A stretch of DNA of 34,919 bases from Candidatus Aenigmatarchaeota archaeon (GCA_016180925.1 JACPAH010000015.1:1-34919); one strand, 5' to 3'. Shown: positions 1 through 9,543, numbered from the stretch's first letter. Program-made: numbers and translations. Notes: a model not told the origin generated them from the letters alone.

Positions 1-1319
1 CTCCATTTCTCGTAGTCCTCTATGAGCCTGTATATGACGTCGGAATGGAGCAGCTTTATCCGCTTGTCGCCCGCGAACTTCTCCGCCTCGTCGGACGGCT
101 TTACGTTGAAACCTATCACTATTCTGTTGGCGAATTCCCCGTTGGCCTCTGCTGACATGATGTCCTTCCTGGTTATGTCGCCCATCGACGCCTCTCTTAT
201 AGAGTGAGATTTGAATATGACCTTCAGCGCATCCAGACTGCCGACGTTGTCGGCTTTCAGTATGAGCCCCTCCTTCTCGTCGTGAACCTCTATGCTTTCT
301 ATTTCCTTCTCCATCTCCTCCAATATCTTCTCCGCTTCCTCCAGCGTGCCGGCAGTCCTCAGGTAGGAGCCGGCTGCTATGGTGTCGTCAAAGCCGGGCG
401 AAGATATCTTCACGCCGGCTGCCGCCGTTGCCTCGTCTATGCTCCTGAACTTCTTCTCGGCTCTCATGTCGCGGAGCTTTTCCGGTATCAGCAGGGCCCT
501 TATCTTGGCTATCTTTGGGCTCCTTCCGCCAACTACTATTATGTCGCTTTTCCTCACCGTGCCGTTGTATATTATGGCGTCAATTGTCGTTCCGTGGCCG
601 GCCAACTCCCTTACCTCGAGTATCATCCCCTCGCATTTTTCGCTCAGCGCGAGCTTGTCCTTCAGGAACTGCTGGGACAGCCCTATGAGCGTCACCAGAA
701 GGTCGGGGATGCCGTCGCCGTTCTTCGCCGAGACCGGCACCGCCGCGACCGTTTTTGTGAAGTCCTGTACCCTGTCGTAGCGGTCGGTCGGGAAGCCGAA
801 TCGGGAAAGCTCCTCCATGAGTGAGTAGAACTCCTTCTCGAACTCGCCCTTCACGTCGTCTGTCTGCCTGTCAAAATTCTCGAGGAAGCAGTCGCCGCTT
901 TCCCACCCGTCTATCCTGTCTATCTTGTTCACCGCTATCACGAAAGGCGTCTTTTCCATTCTGAGTATCTCTATGCTTTCCTTCGTCTGCGGCATTATCC
1001 CCTCGTTTATGTCCACCACGAGGATGGCAAGGTCGGCTATGCTGCCGCCCCGCCTCCTGAGAGTCGTGAAGGCCTCGTGTCCCGGCGTGTCTATGAAAAG
1101 AAGTCCTGGGACGCTGAGCTTGAAGTTGAATTTAGAAAGAAGAGTTCCGCACAGCCTCTCTATGGTTTCTAGCGGTATTTCAGTCGTTCCTATGGCCTGC
1201 GTTATTCCGCCGGCTTCCCTGCTGGCTATGGCGGTCTGCCTTACCCTATCGAGAAGTGAAGTCTTGCCGTGATCCACATGGCCGAGAACGGCAACTATAG
1301 GCTGCCTTAGAGATGTCAT
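1..1319 (-). CDS. infB: Translation initiation factor aIF5B (IF-2 family GTPase), N-terminal part; C-terminus runs off the left edge
   Basis: Manual minus-strand translation: MTSLRQPIVAVLGHVDHGKTSLLDRVRQTAIASREAGGITQAIGTTEIP...LLFIDTPGHEAFTTLRRRGGSIADLAILVVDINEGIMPQTKES...FVIAVNKID: G1-G4 GTPase motifs and typical aIF5B switch sequence. Confidence 0.95.
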   Translation of the reverse strand, partial: MTSLRQPIVAVLGHVDHGKTSLLDRVRQTAIASREAGGITQAIGTTEIPLETIERLCGTLLSKFNFKLSVPGLLFIDTPGHEAFTTLRRRGGSIADLAILVVDINEGIMPQTKESIEILRMEKTPFVIAVNKIDRIDGWESGDCFLENFDRQTDDVKGEFEKEFYSLMEELSRFGFPTDRYDRVQDFTKTVAAVPVSAKNGDGIPDLLVTLIGLSQQFLKDKLALSEKCEGMILEVRELAGHGTTIDAIIYNGTVRKSDIIVVGGRSPKIAKIRALLIPEKLRDMRAEKKFRSIDEATAAAGVKISSPGFDDTIAAGSYLRTAGTLEEAEKILEEMEKEIESIEVHDEKEGLILKADNVGSLDALKVIFKSHSIREASMGDITRKDIMSAEANGEFANRIVIGFNVKPSDEAEKFAGDKRIKLLHSDVIYRLIEDYEKW

Positions 1320-1386
1320 ATCTGCCACCGTTGAAACTCATACCGAATTATCCGCTCCTTAATCACAGACATTTATGACAGAAATC

Positions 1387-1476
1387 TTTAAAGGAATAGT
1401 ATTCCTTTAAATGTCCAAAATCCCATCTTAGCGGTGGGATTTTTAAGATGCCAAAAACCTAATGGTTTTTGAGCAT
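1387..1476. repeat. Intergenic hairpin train (three stem-loops) between ndk and infB
   Basis: TTTAAAGGAAT-AGT-ATTCCTTTAAA; AAAATCCCA..TGGGATTTT; ATGCCAAAAACC-TAAT-GGTTTTTGAGCAT. Confidence 0.85.
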
Positions 1477-1516
1477 ATATAAACACGAACTTTCAGTCTG
1501 TTTCGAAATAGCCGAT

Positions 1517-2038
1517 TCATATTTCAGGAAACCAGAGCGCTATCTCTTTCCCGGCTTCTTCCGCATTCCCCGACGCGTGTATGAGGTTTTTGACCGGCCG
1601 CTTCTCCGAATTGGCCTTCGATATGGTGTCTGTCCCCATGTCGCCGCGTATCGTGCCCTTTTCAGCCGTGGCGGGGTCTGTATACCCTGTTATCTGCCGC
1701 ACGCGCTTTATGGCATCGTCCCCCCCGATTATCATTGCGACAACCGGACCGGATGTCATGTATGAGCGCATCCCTTCCACTATCATCATCCCGTAATCCA
1801 AGAGCTTCTTCTCCGTGTCGAGCTTCTCACCGGCCTTCACTCCTTTCTGCCCTATCGATATCAGGTAGTCCTTGCCGGAAGGATAATGCTTCTGTATAAG
1901 CTCCCTGCTGGCGTTGAGCATCTTCATCTTCTTCACCTTGAGGCCGCCGTTCTCGTAGTATGATATTATTTTCCCTATCATGCCCCTTTGCACGCCGTCG
2001 GGCTTTATAACAACCAAAGTCTCTTCCAAACGAATCAC
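1517..2038 (-). CDS. ndk: Nucleoside diphosphate kinase
   Basis: ETLVVIKPDGVQRGMIGKIISYYE start and the NDK core are recognisable; active-site region reads ...IHASGNAEEAGKEIALWF (H-[AG]-S). Confidence 0.93.
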   Translation of the reverse strand: MIRLEETLVVIKPDGVQRGMIGKIISYYENGGLKVKKMKMLNASRELIQKHYPSGKDYLISIGQKGVKAGEKLDTEKKLLDYGMMIVEGMRSYMTSGPVVAMIIGGDDAIKRVRQITGYTDPATAEKGTIRGDMGTDTISKANSEKRPVKNLIHASGNAEEAGKEIALWFPEI

Positions 2039-2094
2039 CTGATTTTCCTTTGTGCGAAAGTTTAAGAATATCGGGATAATAATGAAAGGTTGAT

Positions 2095-2349
2095 ATGAAC
2101 AGAAATCTCGAGAAATATAAAACCATACTCAACAATTCCATTATGGCTTTAGCGAAAGCAGGGGCGGCCGGTTCGCCTCGCTTCGTTATGATGTACAGAG
2201 GGGTGTGCCAGCGAGTTGAAAGTCTTGAAAGGCTGGGATTTGGAGATGACAATGTGGTTGAATACAAAAAACTCCTTAACCGCGTTTACGACAGGTTCCC
2301 GGACAGGTTAAAAGGTGAAGGAATCGGAAAATACAAGCTCGATCCTTGA
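2095..2349 (+). CDS. Hypothetical protein
   Basis: 84-aa ORF between ndk and S10; no recognised family. Confidence 0.5.
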   Translation: MNRNLEKYKTILNNSIMALAKAGAAGSPRFVMMYRGVCQRVESLERLGFGDDNVVEYKKLLNRVYDRFPDRLKGEGIGKYKLDP

Positions 2350-2422
2350 TAACCGCGACTTTAATACTTTGGCCTAGATTATAAGTAATTGTAATTCGTG
2401 CGTATCCGAAAGAGTGGTTTGG

Positions 2423-2749
2423 ATGAATGTAGCAAGAATAAAGCTCACGGGGAAGGACCCGAAGGAACTTGACATTTTGTGCAGCGAAATCAAGGATGTT
2501 GCAGTCAAGACGGGCGTGGCCGTGTCGGGCCCCATACCGATGCCCACAAAGAGGCTCCGCGTCCCGGTGATGAAGACTCCGTGCGGCGACGGAATGCACA
2601 GGGGAGGCGGCGGTGGCAACTGGGAGACATGGGAGATGCGTATTCACAAGCGGATTCTTGACGTTGGCGCCAACGACCGGGTCCTGAGGCAGATAACCAG
2701 AATAAGGATACCCAGAGACATCAATATTGAGATACAGCTCACTGACTGA
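2423..2749 (+). CDS. rps10: Ribosomal protein uS10
   Basis: MNVARIKLTGKDPKELDILCSEIKDVAVKTGVAVSGPIPMPTKRLRVPVMKTPCGDG...WEMRIHKRILDV; Gly-rich MHRGGGGGNW stretch in the loop. Confidence 0.93.
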   Translation: MNVARIKLTGKDPKELDILCSEIKDVAVKTGVAVSGPIPMPTKRLRVPVMKTPCGDGMHRGGGGGNWETWEMRIHKRILDVGANDRVLRQITRIRIPRDINIEIQLTD

Positions 2750-2783
2750 TTCTTCTTATAAAGGCTTCTGTCGAAATAATTGC

Positions 2784-2990
2784 ATGAATTATAAAGCAGT
2801 TGCTGTTCTGGCTGCTGTCGCTGCCGGTACGGCAGCCGTGGTTTACCTCGCTTCCGTGGGAAATGGAAGAAAAGCTTGCAGGAGTGTCGTGGACGAGATG
2901 CTCGGGGAGCATCCGGGACTTCCGGTAGGCTTCGGGCCCTACAGAGATGCTCCGAAAGGGCGCAGGCCGGACTTCCCGGAAGCCGTGTGA
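2784..2990 (+). CDS. Small protein with one predicted N-terminal transmembrane segment
   Basis: MNYKAVAVLAAVAAGTAAVVYLASVGNGRK... hydrophobic segment then soluble tail; start chosen at the internal ATG. Confidence 0.5.
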   Translation: MNYKAVAVLAAVAAGTAAVVYLASVGNGRKACRSVVDEMLGEHPGLPVGFGPYRDAPKGRRPDFPEAV

Positions 2991-3193
2991 GAGGCCGTTT
3001 TTGCCCGCCGATTTTCAAGTGTTTTTGTCAGCTGTTTTGCAGGATAACGGGTTAAGTGCCCGGTTTTTGTGAAAACCAAACACTTAAAAAGATTCTGTTG
3101 TAAAACAACTAGACGGCTATATCATAAGCGGATGTTTTCATCCGAAAACACGTTCAAATGCCGTTTTATGCGCATCGATAACGATTATCGACT

Positions 3194-3199
3194 GGAGGT
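3194..3199 (+). promoter_or_regulatory. Shine-Dalgarno sequence of EF-1A (GGAGGT)
   Basis: ACTGGAGGTAGTTCATAATG directly upstream of the start codon, just after hairpin CGATAA-CGA-TTATCG. Confidence 0.75.
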
Positions 3200-3207
3200 A
3201 GTTCATA

Positions 3208-4476
3208 ATGGCAGAAAAGAAACCGCACTTTAACCTGGTAACGATAGGTCACGTCGACCACGGCAAGTCGACCCTGGTAGGCAGATTGCTCTACGACACG
3301 GGAGCCATAAAGGAGGAGCAGATGAAGAAGCTCAGGGACCTCGCCAAGGAGCTCAAGAAGGAAACCTTCGAGTTTGCTTTCGTCATGGACAACCTCAAGG
3401 AAGAGAGGGAGCGCGGCGTCACGATAGACATCATGCACAAGAGGTTCGACACGAACAAGTTCTATTTCACCATAATAGACGCTCCCGGACACAGGGACTT
3501 CGTCAAGAACATGATTACAGGCACTTCCCAGGCTGACGGAGCTATATTAGTATGTTCGGCCAAGGAAGGCGTCCAGGAGCAGACCAAGGAGCATGCTTAT
3601 CTTGCAAAAGTGCTCGGCGTGAAGCAGGTCATAGTGGCGATAAACAAGATGGATGCTGTTGGTTATGACGAGAAGAAGTATGCCGAAACAAAGGAGGCAA
3701 TGACAAAGCTCCTGAAAGGCATCGGGTACAAGACAGAGGAGATAAACTTCGTGCCCACTTCAGGTTACGTGGGTGACAACGTCGCCAAGAAGAGCGACAA
3801 GACGGCATGGTACAAGGGCCCGACTCTCGTCGAGGCTCTGGACATGTTCACCCTTCCGGAGCAGCCAGTGGACAAGCCTCTGAGGGTTCCCATACAGGAT
3901 GTTTACACGATTACCGGCATCGGCACCGTCCCTGTGGGCCGTGTGGAAACAGGCGTCCTGAAGGTCAACGACAAGGTTGTTTTCGTGCCTTCCGGGACTC
4001 AGGGCGAGGTGAAGACCATAGAGATGCACCATGAGCAGTCTCCTGAGGCGAAGCCCGGCGACAACATAGGCTTCAACGTCCGAGGCGTCGGAAAGGGTGA
4101 TATAAAGAGGGGAGATGTCATGTGCCACCCGCAGAATGCGGCCAAGAAGGTCAAGGAGTTCACGGCACAAATCGTTGTTTTGAACCACCCGTCGGTCATC
4201 TCGAAAGGCTACACTCCGGTGTTCCACGTGCACACATCTCAGGTAGCGTGCACTGTGACCGAGATAACCAAGAAGCTTGACCCGAAGACGGGGCAGGTCG
4301 CGCAGGAGAATCCGGACTTCATAAAGACCGGTGACGCCGCTATCATAAAGTGCGTTCCCACAAAGCCGCTCATAATAGAGAAGCAGACCGAGATACCGCA
4401 GATGGCGCGCTTCGCGATAAGGGACATGGGCCAGACCGTGGCTGCAGGCGTCTGCATAGATGTCGTGCCTGCATAG
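3208..4476 (+). CDS. tuf: Elongation factor 1-alpha (aEF-1A)
   Basis: [45 protein letters not shown] motifs; full length 422 aa. Confidence 0.97.
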   Translation: MAEKKPHFNLVTIGHVDHGKSTLVGRLLYDTGAIKEEQMKKLRDLAKELKKETFEFAFVMDNLKEERERGVTIDIMHKRFDTNKFYFTIIDAPGHRDFVKNMITGTSQADGAILVCSAKEGVQEQTKEHAYLAKVLGVKQVIVAINKMDAVGYDEKKYAETKEAMTKLLKGIGYKTEEINFVPTSGYVGDNVAKKSDKTAWYKGPTLVEALDMFTLPEQPVDKPLRVPIQDVYTITGIGTVPVGRVETGVLKVNDKVVFVPSGTQGEVKTIEMHHEQSPEAKPGDNIGFNVRGVGKGDIKRGDVMCHPQNAAKKVKEFTAQIVVLNHPSVISKGYTPVFHVHTSQVACTVTEITKKLDPKTGQVAQENPDFIKTGDAAIIKCVPTKPLIIEKQTEIPQMARFAIRDMGQTVAAGVCIDVVPA

Positions 4477-4578
4477 CCCGCGATTATTCTTTTTTCAATC
4501 ATCTATTTTTTTGGCGGTCTTACTCCATCACATATTGCAGAAATAAAGGGAAGCAAAGAAAGGTTTAGTAAGGAATAT

Positions 4579-4872
4579 TTAACATTTTTTTAAATTTTCA
4601 TTTATTTGTCTTTCAATTATTTCTTTACTGATTCCCATACTTTCTATATACACTTTCCCGAAAGACGATATTTCATATTTACTATATGTTGTTTCTACAA
4701 ACCCAATGTTTGTTAAGACAGATAACTTCTTTTTTACTATATCTTGACTAATAGAAACATCATTAGATACCTGTTCTAATGTTCTCGGATTCCAATGATA
4801 AAGAGCTATAAGTATGGCAAGTGAGTCAGAGTCATCAAAAATAGTAAGAAGCTCATTTTTCATGGCAGGCAC
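4579..4872 (-). CDS. Small winged-helix/HTH-like regulator
   Basis: HWNPRTLEQVSNDVSISQDIVKKKLSVLTNIGFVETTYSKYEISSFGKVYIES resembles an ArsR/MarR-type wHTH. Confidence 0.5.
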   Translation of the reverse strand: MPAMKNELLTIFDDSDSLAILIALYHWNPRTLEQVSNDVSISQDIVKKKLSVLTNIGFVETTYSKYEISSFGKVYIESMGISKEIIERQINENLKKC

Positions 4873-4908
4873 CTATATATATATGTACGCAATTTATAAG
4901 AATTTCTA

Positions 4909-5301
4909 TTATTCATTTAACTTCACTCCAAGACGTTTTCTGACTCTTAAAACCAGCTTTCTTTCCCTCAATTCCTCATGTAGCAGCTCGCATAATTCTT
5001 CGGCTGTATCGTACTCTATCTTGGTCTTGTTACTACCACAAAGCCATCCATCTATCATTGAACCAAGAGGTACACCCCTTTTGATACAAAATATGGTCTT
5101 TTCTGGATCTTCTTTATTGTTTTCTTCAGCCAATGTTGAGTTATGACCGGATTTTTTAAGATAATCATTTACTTGTGTCGTAGGATACGGATTCGGAAGG
5201 TCTGTAAATGTATTACCACAGACTAAAATATCTAAAGAGTCTGAATCTACATTTCCTCTTGCAAGCCGTGCAATATCAAAATAATTTGTTATTATAATCA
5301 C
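4909..5301 (-). CDS. Hypothetical protein
   Basis: 130-aa ORF, no recognised family. Confidence 0.45.
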   Translation of the reverse strand: MIIITNYFDIARLARGNVDSDSLDILVCGNTFTDLPNPYPTTQVNDYLKKSGHNSTLAEENNKEDPEKTIFCIKRGVPLGSMIDGWLCGSNKTKIEYDTAEELCELLHEELRERKLVLRVRKRLGVKLNE

Positions 5302-5417
5302 CGTTGTGGTTTATTGTCAATACTTTGAAAAAAGCGTTTAAATCCTTGAAAGTCCCACAAATGTCACACAAAACGAGGAGAAGAAAACTTTAAAGACAAA
5401 TATTTAGAAATAGAAGC

Positions 5418-5543
5418 ATGGGAAAGAGAGTTTGTTATAAGTGTTCGCATCCTGTAAATTGCGACGAATGTGGAGAATGTTGTGGACATTGCTGTAGGTG
5501 GGAAAAAGACCAATTAAAACAAATGAGCAAAGGCAAAAAATAA
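5418..5543 (+). CDS. Cys-rich small protein (41 aa)
   Basis: MGKRVCYKCSHPVNCDECGECCGHCCRWEKDQLKQMSKGKK*; several closely spaced Cys consistent with metal binding; below the ORF-track size cutoff. Confidence 0.5.
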   Translation: MGKRVCYKCSHPVNCDECGECCGHCCRWEKDQLKQMSKGKK

Positions 5544-5597
5544 AGTCCAATCTGTTACATCAACCTCAAAGTCCCGTAGATGTTACAGAACGAGCCT

Positions 5598-7847
5598 CTA
5601 TAACGACAGCGGCGCGTCCTTGTTGAGGCCCTTCTTCTCGCGTATCCTCTGGATAACGCCCTGCTTCAGCTCTTCAGGCAACTTCTCGAACATCACGTCT
5701 ATCAACTTCTCGAACATCACGTCTATCAATGAGTAAAAGCCTTTGCCGCCTGTGGCGCTCTTCAGCTGGCCTTCGAACCCGAACATCTCGGCGACTGGCA
5801 TCTTCGCCTGTATCTGCGCCGCGCCCATCTCTGTCTTGACATCCATCACCTGGCCCCTCTTGTTCTGCACCTGGTTCATGGCAGGCCCCATCAGCTCCTC
5901 AGGGACGTCTATCCTTATCACCTGTATCGGCTCCAGTATGGACGGCTTCGCCCTCAGTATGGCCTCCTTTATCGCATCGCTTACCGCAGGCAGGACCTGC
6001 GCAGGCCCCCTGTGTATCGCGTCCTCGTGAAGCTTCGCGTCATCTATCATGATTTTCATGCCGGAGCACGGCTCTCTGGCGAGCGGCCCGCTGTCCGTCA
6101 CGCTGGTGAATGCCTCGATTATCAGCTCCATGGTCTCGTTCAGGTACTGTATGCCCTTGGTTCCGTCTATGAGGAGACACCTGTTGTGGATTTCCTGCAG
6201 CTTCTTTGCCTCGTTCCTCGGCAGCCCGGCCTCAGTAAGCTGCTGGGTGACCTCCTTTATGTACTTCCTGACGTTCTTCTCGTTTATCTTACCCTCTGCA
6301 AGCGCCTCGTAGACGCCGTCTTCCAGGGGCTCGACTTTCATGAAGAACCTGTTATGCTTGTTTGAAGACTTTCCCTCGACGACAGGGCTCCCGCCCCTTA
6401 TCGTCTCCCTGTATATGACTATCGGCGGCGACGCGACTATTTCTATTCCCTTGTCCTTCAGCGGCCTCTCTATCTTGGCGTCTATATGGAGCTCGCCGAG
6501 GCCCGATACCAGATATTCCCCTGTTTCCTCGTCTATCTTCACCGTGAGCGTGGGGTCTTCCCTGCTGACCTGCTTGAGGAACCCGATGAGTTTTGGCAGG
6601 TCCTTCGGGTCCTTGCACTCGACGCTCTTCGTGACGACAGGCTCGAACATGTGCTTTATGGCCTCGAACGGCTCTATCTCCTTCTCGGGGTCGCACAGCG
6701 TTTCCCCGGAAAAAGTGTCAGTCAGGCCGACTATGCCGACGATGTTGCCTGCCGGTATCTCATCCATCTGCACCCTCTGGGCGCCCTTGTAGACGGAAAC
6801 CTGCTGTATCCTCTTTGTCATGTGCTGGCCCACAAGCCTTACTTCCTGCCCCTTCTTCACCATGCCCGAGAATATCCTTCCAGCAGCGACCAGGCCGGCG
6901 TGCGGGTCAGGCACTACTTTCGTTATTATCATCGCGAGAGGCCCCTTCTCGTCCATGTTCAGCATGTTTTTCCCGGCTTCGCTGCCGACGTCCCCGTGCC
7001 ATATCTTGGTTATCCTGTACTTCTGCGCTTCCTTCGGGTTCGGAAGGTGCCTCGTTACCATGTTGAGAACGACCCTGTGGAGCGGCGCCTTCTTCGAAAG
7101 CTCATCATCCCTTCCGGACGATGTGTATTCTATTACGTCCTTGAACGATATGTTGTTCTTCTTCATGTAGGGTATGGATATCGCCCACTTCCTGTATCCC
7201 GAGCCGAACGCGACCGAGCCGTCGTCCACCTTCACAAGCCATTTCTCGGCAAATTCCTTCTCGGCATATTTTTGTATGAGCCTGTTGACCTGCGTTATTA
7301 TGGCCACGAAGCGCTGCTGCATCTGCTCCGGCGTCAGCTTCAGCTCGCGAATCAGGCGGTCAACCTTGTTTATGAAAAGAACCGGCTTCACCCTTTCGCG
7401 CAAAGCCTGCCTCACCACGGTCTCCGTCTGCGGCATCACGCCCTCGACCGCGTCAGTGAGGATGACCGCGCCGTCCACCGCCCTCATGGCCCTCGTGACG
7501 TCGCCGCCGAAGTCGACATGCCCCGGCGTGTCTATGAGGTTGATAAGATAAGATTTGGTGCCGTCATCAGTCTCGACATCATGTACCATGGACACGTTGG
7601 CGGAGAAAATCGTGATACCCCTTTCCTGCTCCTGCTTGTCGAAGTCCGTGAAGAGCTGCTGGCCGGCAAGCTCCTCCGACATCATGCCTGCTCCCGCTAC
7701 AAGAGAGTCGGTAAGAGTTGTCTATTCGGATTTCAGAGAATATCTCTAAAATTTTCCGTGGTCGATATGGGCTGCAATCGCTATGTTCCTTATCATCTCG
7801 GGCTTGTGCATCAGTTCCGCTATGAGCTCGGTCTTGTCTTTTGCCAT
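5598..7847 (-). CDS. fusA: Elongation factor 2 (aEF-2), interrupted by a putative 30-nt intron at 7724-7753
   Basis: Exon 1 MAKDKTELIAELMHKPEMIRNIAIAAHIDHGK; after removing 30 nt it continues TTLTDSLVAGAGMMSEELAGQQLFTDFDKQEQERGITI... to IREKKGLNKDAPLSL. The ORF track only shows the downstream part (5598-7685). Confidence 0.93.
5679..5726. repeat. In-frame tandem duplication 2 x 24 bp in the fusA 3' part
   Basis: CAACTTCTCGAACATCACGTCTAT repeated exactly, giving SLIDVMFEKLIDVMFEKLPEEL. Confidence 0.97.
7724..7753 (-). other. Putative BHB-type mRNA intron (30 nt) in fusA
   Basis: mRNA CACGGAA|A-AUUUUAGAGA-UAU-UCUCUGAAAU-CCGAAU|AGACAACUC: 10-bp inner hairpin, CGG/CCG central helix, 3-nt bulges AA|A and AU|A; contains two in-frame UAG; removal restores HGK-TTL. 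Confidence 0.8.
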
Positions 7848-8009
7848 GATATATCCTCCAATATAATATGCGTCTTTGAAAATTGTTCCGGTGAAACAAG
7901 TAGAAGACGCCGCTACTCCAGTCAATAAAACAAAAGTGCACCCTTCATTTTCATCTCTATTTTATTTGAAGGGAAGATTAAAATAGGTTTCTTTTGCCTC
8001 TCTTAATCT

Positions 8010-8215
8010 TATAATGCCGGAATTCTCCCCGGATTTCGGCATGCAAATCCGCATTTGAAAATGTGGATTTATAGTGCTCCAAGGAAACATTCAGGATATT
8101 AGTTTTCTTGGGCACTATCTGCGGAAGACAAAGTATTCCGAGATGCCAAAAAGCTTCGCTTTTTGAGCATATGTGAAGCAAATAAACATGTCGGGATTCT
8201 TTATTTGCTTCACTT
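8010..8215. repeat. Intergenic hairpin cluster in the divergent fusA/phosphatase region
   Basis: ATGCCGGAA..TTTCGGCAT; AAATCCGCATTT..AAATGTGGATTT; ATAGTGC..CCAAG..CTTGG.GCACTAT; CGGAA..TTCCG; CAAAAAGC-TTC-GCTTTTTG; GAAGCAAATAAA..TTTATTTGCTTC. Confidence 0.85.
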
Positions 8216-8242
8216 TATAAGCATTGTTCCGGAAAGATTTTC

Positions 8243-8860
8243 ATGAAAATCTTCCTTATACGCCACGGCGAGACGGTGGAGAACGCGCAGCACATCGTCC
8301 AGGGCCAGGCGTACGGCAGGCTGTCGCCGAAGGGGATGGAGCAGGCGAAGAAAGTCGCGAGCCGCCTCGCCAAAGAGCATATAGACGCTGTAATCTCAAG
8401 TCCTCTGGAGCGCGCCGACCTTACGGCCCGGGAAATCGCCAGACAGCACGGCCTCAAAATAATATATGACGACCGGATATCCGAGAGGAAATTCGGGAGC
8501 CTCGAGGGCATAACGAGGGACGAGTATTTCGACATGATGGAAAAGTCCGGGCTGCCGAAGCATGAGTTCAGGCCTTCGGGAGGCGAAAGCTATATTGACA
8601 TGAAAGAAAGGATAGGGTCGTTCTACAGGATGCTGCTCGAGAAATACGCGGGCAAGACGGTCGTCGTCGTCGCTCACGGCAGCCTCAACAGGGTGTTCCT
8701 CTCCGTCGTCAACCACGTCCCCCTAGAGAAAGCCCATGACGTGCAGCAGGAGAACGCCTGTGTCAATATTATAGAAATCGCTGGCGGCAAGCCCGTTGTC
8801 CGCCTCGTGAACTGCACGGAGCATCTCGGCGAAGAGGCGGCGTCGAAGGGCAGGTTTTAG
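8243..8860 (+). CDS. Histidine phosphatase superfamily protein (phosphoglycerate-mutase-like)
   Basis: MKIFLIRHGETVENAQHIVQGQ...SSPLERADLTARE...VVVVAHGSLNRV: RHGE motif plus second His. Confidence 0.92.
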   Translation: MKIFLIRHGETVENAQHIVQGQAYGRLSPKGMEQAKKVASRLAKEHIDAVISSPLERADLTAREIARQHGLKIIYDDRISERKFGSLEGITRDEYFDMMEKSGLPKHEFRPSGGESYIDMKERIGSFYRMLLEKYAGKTVVVVAHGSLNRVFLSVVNHVPLEKAHDVQQENACVNIIEIAGGKPVVRLVNCTEHLGEEAASKGRF

Positions 8861-8877
8861 CCGGATGTGATAGAAAC

Positions 8878-9543
8878 TTACCTGGCGCCGCCCGCTTCGC
8901 GCTCAACGCGGTCCTTTTCCTTCACCGCATATGAGTCGGTTGAGCCCTTGTATGCGGCGTATATCTCGTCAGCAAGCGCCTCATGAGTGCGCTTCTTCTT
9001 GTTGAAAGCCGACCTGTAAGCGGCCTGCGCGAAAAACCTCAGCGTCTTGTCGACCCTCCTCTGGGGCGCCGTGACGACGGCCTCCCTTGCGACTATGCTG
9101 CCAAGCTGGTATGTCATTATCTCCTCCCTCAGCGCTGAATTCTCTATGGCCCTGACGAGTATCTCGACGGGATTCTTTTTTTCCTTCTTCTCCAGTATGT
9201 CAAGCGCCTTCTCCACGATCTCAAGGGCTGTCGAGAAACTTCCGCCGAATTTTCCTGATGTAAGCTTGTGCTTCTTTCCTGCGTGGCCCGAAATCATCAT
9301 ATGCAGTGCGAGCCTCTCGACCACATGCATCCTGGACTTGTGGAACCTGTTCCTGTGGGTGCCTGCGGAGCGCGGCAGCAACCGCGGCTCTATATTTATG
9401 TAGTTTTTCATGCCGAGATCCATGAGCTCGAAATTGGAATCCCATCTGCCGAAAAGCTTCATGCCTGTGAACTTCGTCTTTTCCCTTTTCTCGATGCCCT
9501 GCTTCTTTGTCCTTCTCTTCGCGGGCCTTTTTTCCTTCATCAT
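8878..9543 (-). CDS. rps7: Ribosomal protein uS7
   Basis: KLFGRWDSNFELMDLGMKNYINIEPRLLPRSAGTHRNRFHKSRMHVVERLA...QLGSIVAREAVVTAPQRRVDKTLRFFAQAAYRSAF. Confidence 0.95.
   Translation of the reverse strand: MMKEKRPAKRRTKKQGIEKREKTKFTGMKLFGRWDSNFELMDLGMKNYINIEPRLLPRSAGTHRNRFHKSRMHVVERLALHMMISGHAGKKHKLTSGKFGGSFSTALEIVEKALDILEKKEKKNPVEILVRAIENSALREEIMTYQLGSIVAREAVVTAPQRRVDKTLRFFAQAAYRSAFNKKKRTHEALADEIYAAYKGSTDSYAVKEKDRVEREAGGAR

Noticed and set aside
7686-7847. EF-2 simply starting at the ORF-track Met (7685), with upstream sequence non-coding
   Set aside because: The upstream frame encodes MAKDKTELIAELMHKPEMIRNIAIAAHIDHGK, the conserved EF-2 N-terminus including the P-loop; a start at 7685 would lack the GTPase G1 motif.
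6486-7928. Long plus-strand ORF (480 aa) opposite fusA
   Set aside because: Antisense artefact of GC-biased codon usage in EF-2; no recognisable protein, and the minus strand is clearly fusA.
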